Part shown: positions 5,228 to 6,887 of the stretch, in pieces | How positions within the stretch are numbered: position 1 is the first letter of the stretch | Layout of the letters: each line of letters starts with the position of its first letter | Source: Spirochaetaceae bacterium | GTDB taxonomy: Bacteria > Spirochaetota > Spirochaetia > Treponematales > Breznakiellaceae | Length of the DNA stretch: 6,887 nt | NCBI GenBank assembly: GCA_031258335.1 | Contig: JAIRMY010000176.1 | Span: forward strand, 1 to 6,887 | Direction of reading: 5' to 3' | Made by a program: the position numbers and the translations under genes | The notes under the pieces: generated by a model | Databases searched by the model: none | What the model was told of the DNA's origin: nothing | What the model saw: only the letters and a program-made list of their open reading frames with translations

Positions 5228-5817
5228 CTGCCTCCGCCCCCTTTTTTTGAAAATACCGCTTCCTTAAAACTCAACAGATAGTCAGCCAAAGAAACGTATG
5301 CGAGTATCACGCAGATTACCGCGAGCACGGTAACAATGACCCGGCTAAAATCCGGCGTGTCAACGCCGAGCCGTTTGCAACATTCCAGCGTGAGCGTGTA
5401 AAAACAGGTAACTATGTAGGTAACGGTTTTTGTCTTTCCGCCCTTGCGCGCGCCAATGGCGACGCCTTTCTGTGCCGCCATCATCCTCACAAAATTGATG
5501 ACAAACTCACGGTACACTATCAACAGCAGCGCAAGAGGCGGTATGTAGCCGCTCAACATCAGGCAAAAGAAGACGGTAATATTGAGTATCACATCGCAGA
5601 ACGGGTCAAAAAGTTTCCCAAAATCGCTCACTTCATTGCGTTTACGGGCAAAATAGCCGTCAAGATAGTCGGTAATCTCGGCAAAGGCAAGAAGGGGTAT
5701 CATCACGAACACGGATACAACGCCAAAGCGCCCTGTCCATACAGGAATAAAGTACAAAACAAAAAATACCGGGGCAAGAAAACCCCGCAGCCATGTAAAT
5801 TTATCAGACAAACTCAA
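5224..5817 (-). CDS. pgsA: CDP-diacylglycerol-glycerol-3-phosphate 3-phosphatidyltransferase
   Basis: This 197-residue integral membrane enzyme makes phosphatidylglycerophosphate from CDP-diacylglycerol and glycerol 3-phosphate, the committed step to phosphatidylglycerol and cardiolipin. The CDP-alcohol phosphotransferase signature is complete: D50-x2-D53-G54-x2-A57-R58-x8-G67-x3-D71-x3-D75. About five to six hydrophobic segments are visible (roughly 12-27, 32-48, 77-105, 133-147 and 160-186). KGGKTKTVTY (125-134) matches the conserved KxKT region of PgsA, which argues for PgsA over other members of the superfamily. The N-terminus lacks the usual NxPN-type opening. The start is a TTG, supported by AAGGAG seven bases upstream, and no ATG lies nearby. 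It lies 31 bp downstream of ptsI on the same strand, so the two are probably co-transcribed. Confidence 0.9.
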   Translation of the reverse strand: MSLSDKFTWLRGFLAPVFFVLYFIPVWTGRFGVVSVFVMIPLLAFAEITDYLDGYFARKRNEVSDFGKLFDPFCDVILNITVFFCLMLSGYIPPLALLLIVYREFVINFVRMMAAQKGVAIGARKGGKTKTVTYIVTCFYTLTLECCKRLGVDTPDFSRVIVTVLAVICVILAYVSLADYLLSFKEAVFSKKGGGGR

Positions 5818-5824
5818 AAAATAG

Positions 5825-5830
5825 CTCCTT
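5825..5830 (-). promoter_or_regulatory. Shine-Dalgarno that fixes the TTG start of pgsA
   Basis: A full AAGGAG on the minus strand lies seven bases from the TTG at 5815-5817. This spacing is optimal, and no ATG competes in frame nearby, so the rare start codon is credible. Confidence 0.75.
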
Positions 5831-5848
5831 TCCCCATTTTAAGCGGAA

Positions 5849-6887
5849 TCAGGCTAAAACTTCCAGCACATCTTTGAGAGTGGCGCAGGCAAGGCAGCGG
5901 CGGGCTTTTTCTTCGGCGGCGGCGAATGAAATGCCGGTGACAGCCCGCTTAACGCCTCCTATAGACCCCGGATTCATGCTCAACTCGGTTATACCCATGC
6001 CGATAAGGACTACGCTGAGCGCGGGGTCGCCCGCCATTTCTCCGCAGACGCTGACGGGAATGTCAGCCCGGCGCGCGGCGGCGGCAACCATGTTGACAGC
6101 CCGCAAGACCGCCGGTTGATGCGCGTTTGCCAGTTCTGACAGGGCGCCGTTGCCCCGCTCGGCGGCCATCGTGTACTGGGAGAGGTCATTTGAGCCTATG
6201 CTGAAGAAGTCCGCGAGGGACGCAAAATGGTCTGCCATCACCGCCGCCGCCGGAGTCTCTACCATAATTCCCAGCGGAACCGGCCATGCGTGGGGGCGTC
6301 CATCCTTTTCAAGACCCTCATGCGCCGCTTCCAGCATATCCTTACAGAAACGCAGCTCTTCTATAGCGCTTACCATGGGTATCATTATTTTTACACTATG
6401 CCCGAAACCGGCGCGAAGTATGGCGCGTAGCTGAGAGGCAAAAAGTTCGCGCTCCCTCTGGCAGAGCCTTATGCCCCTTATGCCGAGGAAGGGGTTTTCC
6501 TCTTTAGGCTGGTCGAGCCAGGGGAGGGGTTTGTCGCCGCCCGTGTCCAGAGTACGAATCGTAACGGGATCATCGGGAAAAAAGTTGAGTATCTCGCCGA
6601 GCATAGCGGTCTGCGTGTCCTCATCCGGGGCAAGAGGGCTGGAGAGAAAGAGAAATTCTGACCGCAGGAGGCCTATGCCCTCGGCGCTGTACTCGACAGC
6701 CTTTTCCGCGTCCCGTTTTTCACCGGCATTGGCGCGAACGTACACCTTCACCCCGTCCGTGGTAACGGCGTTCCTCTTGCTGTCCTCCAAGTCCTGTATC
6801 TTTTTTTCTTCCCAGCCGGCAACCTTTGCCTTAAAGTCCGCCTGCGCCCGCGAATCGGGGTTGACGGTAACCCGGCAGTTATTACCG
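5849..6887 (-). CDS. ptsI: PTS Enzyme I (phosphoenolpyruvate-protein phosphotransferase), C-terminal part
   Basis: Enzyme I takes phosphate from phosphoenolpyruvate and passes it to HPr, the first step of sugar uptake or PTS-based regulation. About 345 of the usual 570-600 residues are visible. The frame stays open to the right edge, so the TTG at 6788-6790 is an internal codon and not the start. The edge portion (VTVNPDSRAQADF) is the end of the swivelling phosphohistidine domain. The missing N-terminal part would hold the phosphorylated histidine and the HPr-binding domain. The PEP-binding barrel is complete: GIGLLRSEFLF and RTLDTGGDKPLPWL (PEP-binding arginines), GIMVETPAA, SIGSNDLSQY, AAERGN, and VCGEMAGD with the catalytic cysteine at 6044-6046. 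Nothing suggests decay. pgsA follows after 31 bp. Glycogen/PEP-synthase relatives (PpsA, PpdK) share the fold, but the motif details fit Enzyme I. Confidence 0.92.
   Translation of the reverse strand, partial: GNNCRVTVNPDSRAQADFKAKVAGWEEKKIQDLEDSKRNAVTTDGVKVYVRANAGEKRDAEKAVEYSAEGIGLLRSEFLFLSSPLAPDEDTQTAMLGEILNFFPDDPVTIRTLDTGGDKPLPWLDQPKEENPFLGIRGIRLCQRERELFASQLRAILRAGFGHSVKIMIPMVSAIEELRFCKDMLEAAHEGLEKDGRPHAWPVPLGIMVETPAAAVMADHFASLADFFSIGSNDLSQYTMAAERGNGALSELANAHQPAVLRAVNMVAAAARRADIPVSVCGEMAGDPALSVVLIGMGITELSMNPGSIGGVKRAVTGISFAAAEEKARRCLACATLKDVLEVLA

Noticed and set aside
6788..6790. TTG as the start of a 313-residue Enzyme I
   Set aside because: The frame continues open to the window edge, and the upstream codons encode recognisable Enzyme I sequence (VTVNPDSRAQADF), so this is an internal leucine codon.

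Overview
The window suggests a host-associated or anaerobic bacterium, most likely a spirochaete of the Treponema group. That assignment is inferred from the overall look of the proteins and from the N-terminal-rubredoxin ('reverse') rubrerythrin, not from any search. Base composition is moderate by eye, and the first ~240 bases are clearly more AT-rich than the rest. All genes except those at the two edges are complete. I see no rRNA, tRNA or CRISPR array, and no phage or defence module.

Layout. Positions 1-126 look like the end of an insertion sequence that continues beyond the left edge. They hold the first codons of a probable transposase on the minus strand, two 20-bp direct repeats, and a TG...CA-type terminus at 126. 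Next on the plus strand come a PerR-type Fur-family regulator (245-658) and a reverse rubrerythrin (712-1257), which form a peroxide-sensing and detoxifying pair closed by a strong terminator at 1303-1342. On the minus strand follow an AzgA/NCS2-type purine permease (1370-2677) and, upstream of it, adenylosuccinate lyase PurB (2767-4206). These are purine salvage and synthesis genes in series, and the permease appears to have its own promoter. PurB is divergent from a soluble glycerolipid acyltransferase (4328-5215). That gene converges within 8 bp on PgsA (5224-5817), which makes the phosphatidylglycerophosphate headgroup. PgsA lies 31 bp downstream of ptsI (Enzyme I of the PTS), whose 5' part is cut by the right edge (5849-6887).

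How the genes fit together. Three small functional themes sit side by side: oxidative stress, purine supply and phospholipid synthesis, with PTS Enzyme I at the edge. The gene content is ordinary core metabolism. The unusual parts are in the non-coding DNA. The insertion-sequence end carries an outward consensus -35 that may drive perR. A short leader reading frame with a hairpin lies just before perR. An 8-bp inverted repeat containing both facing TTGACA boxes lies between purB and the acyltransferase. I found no convincing new multi-gene system.
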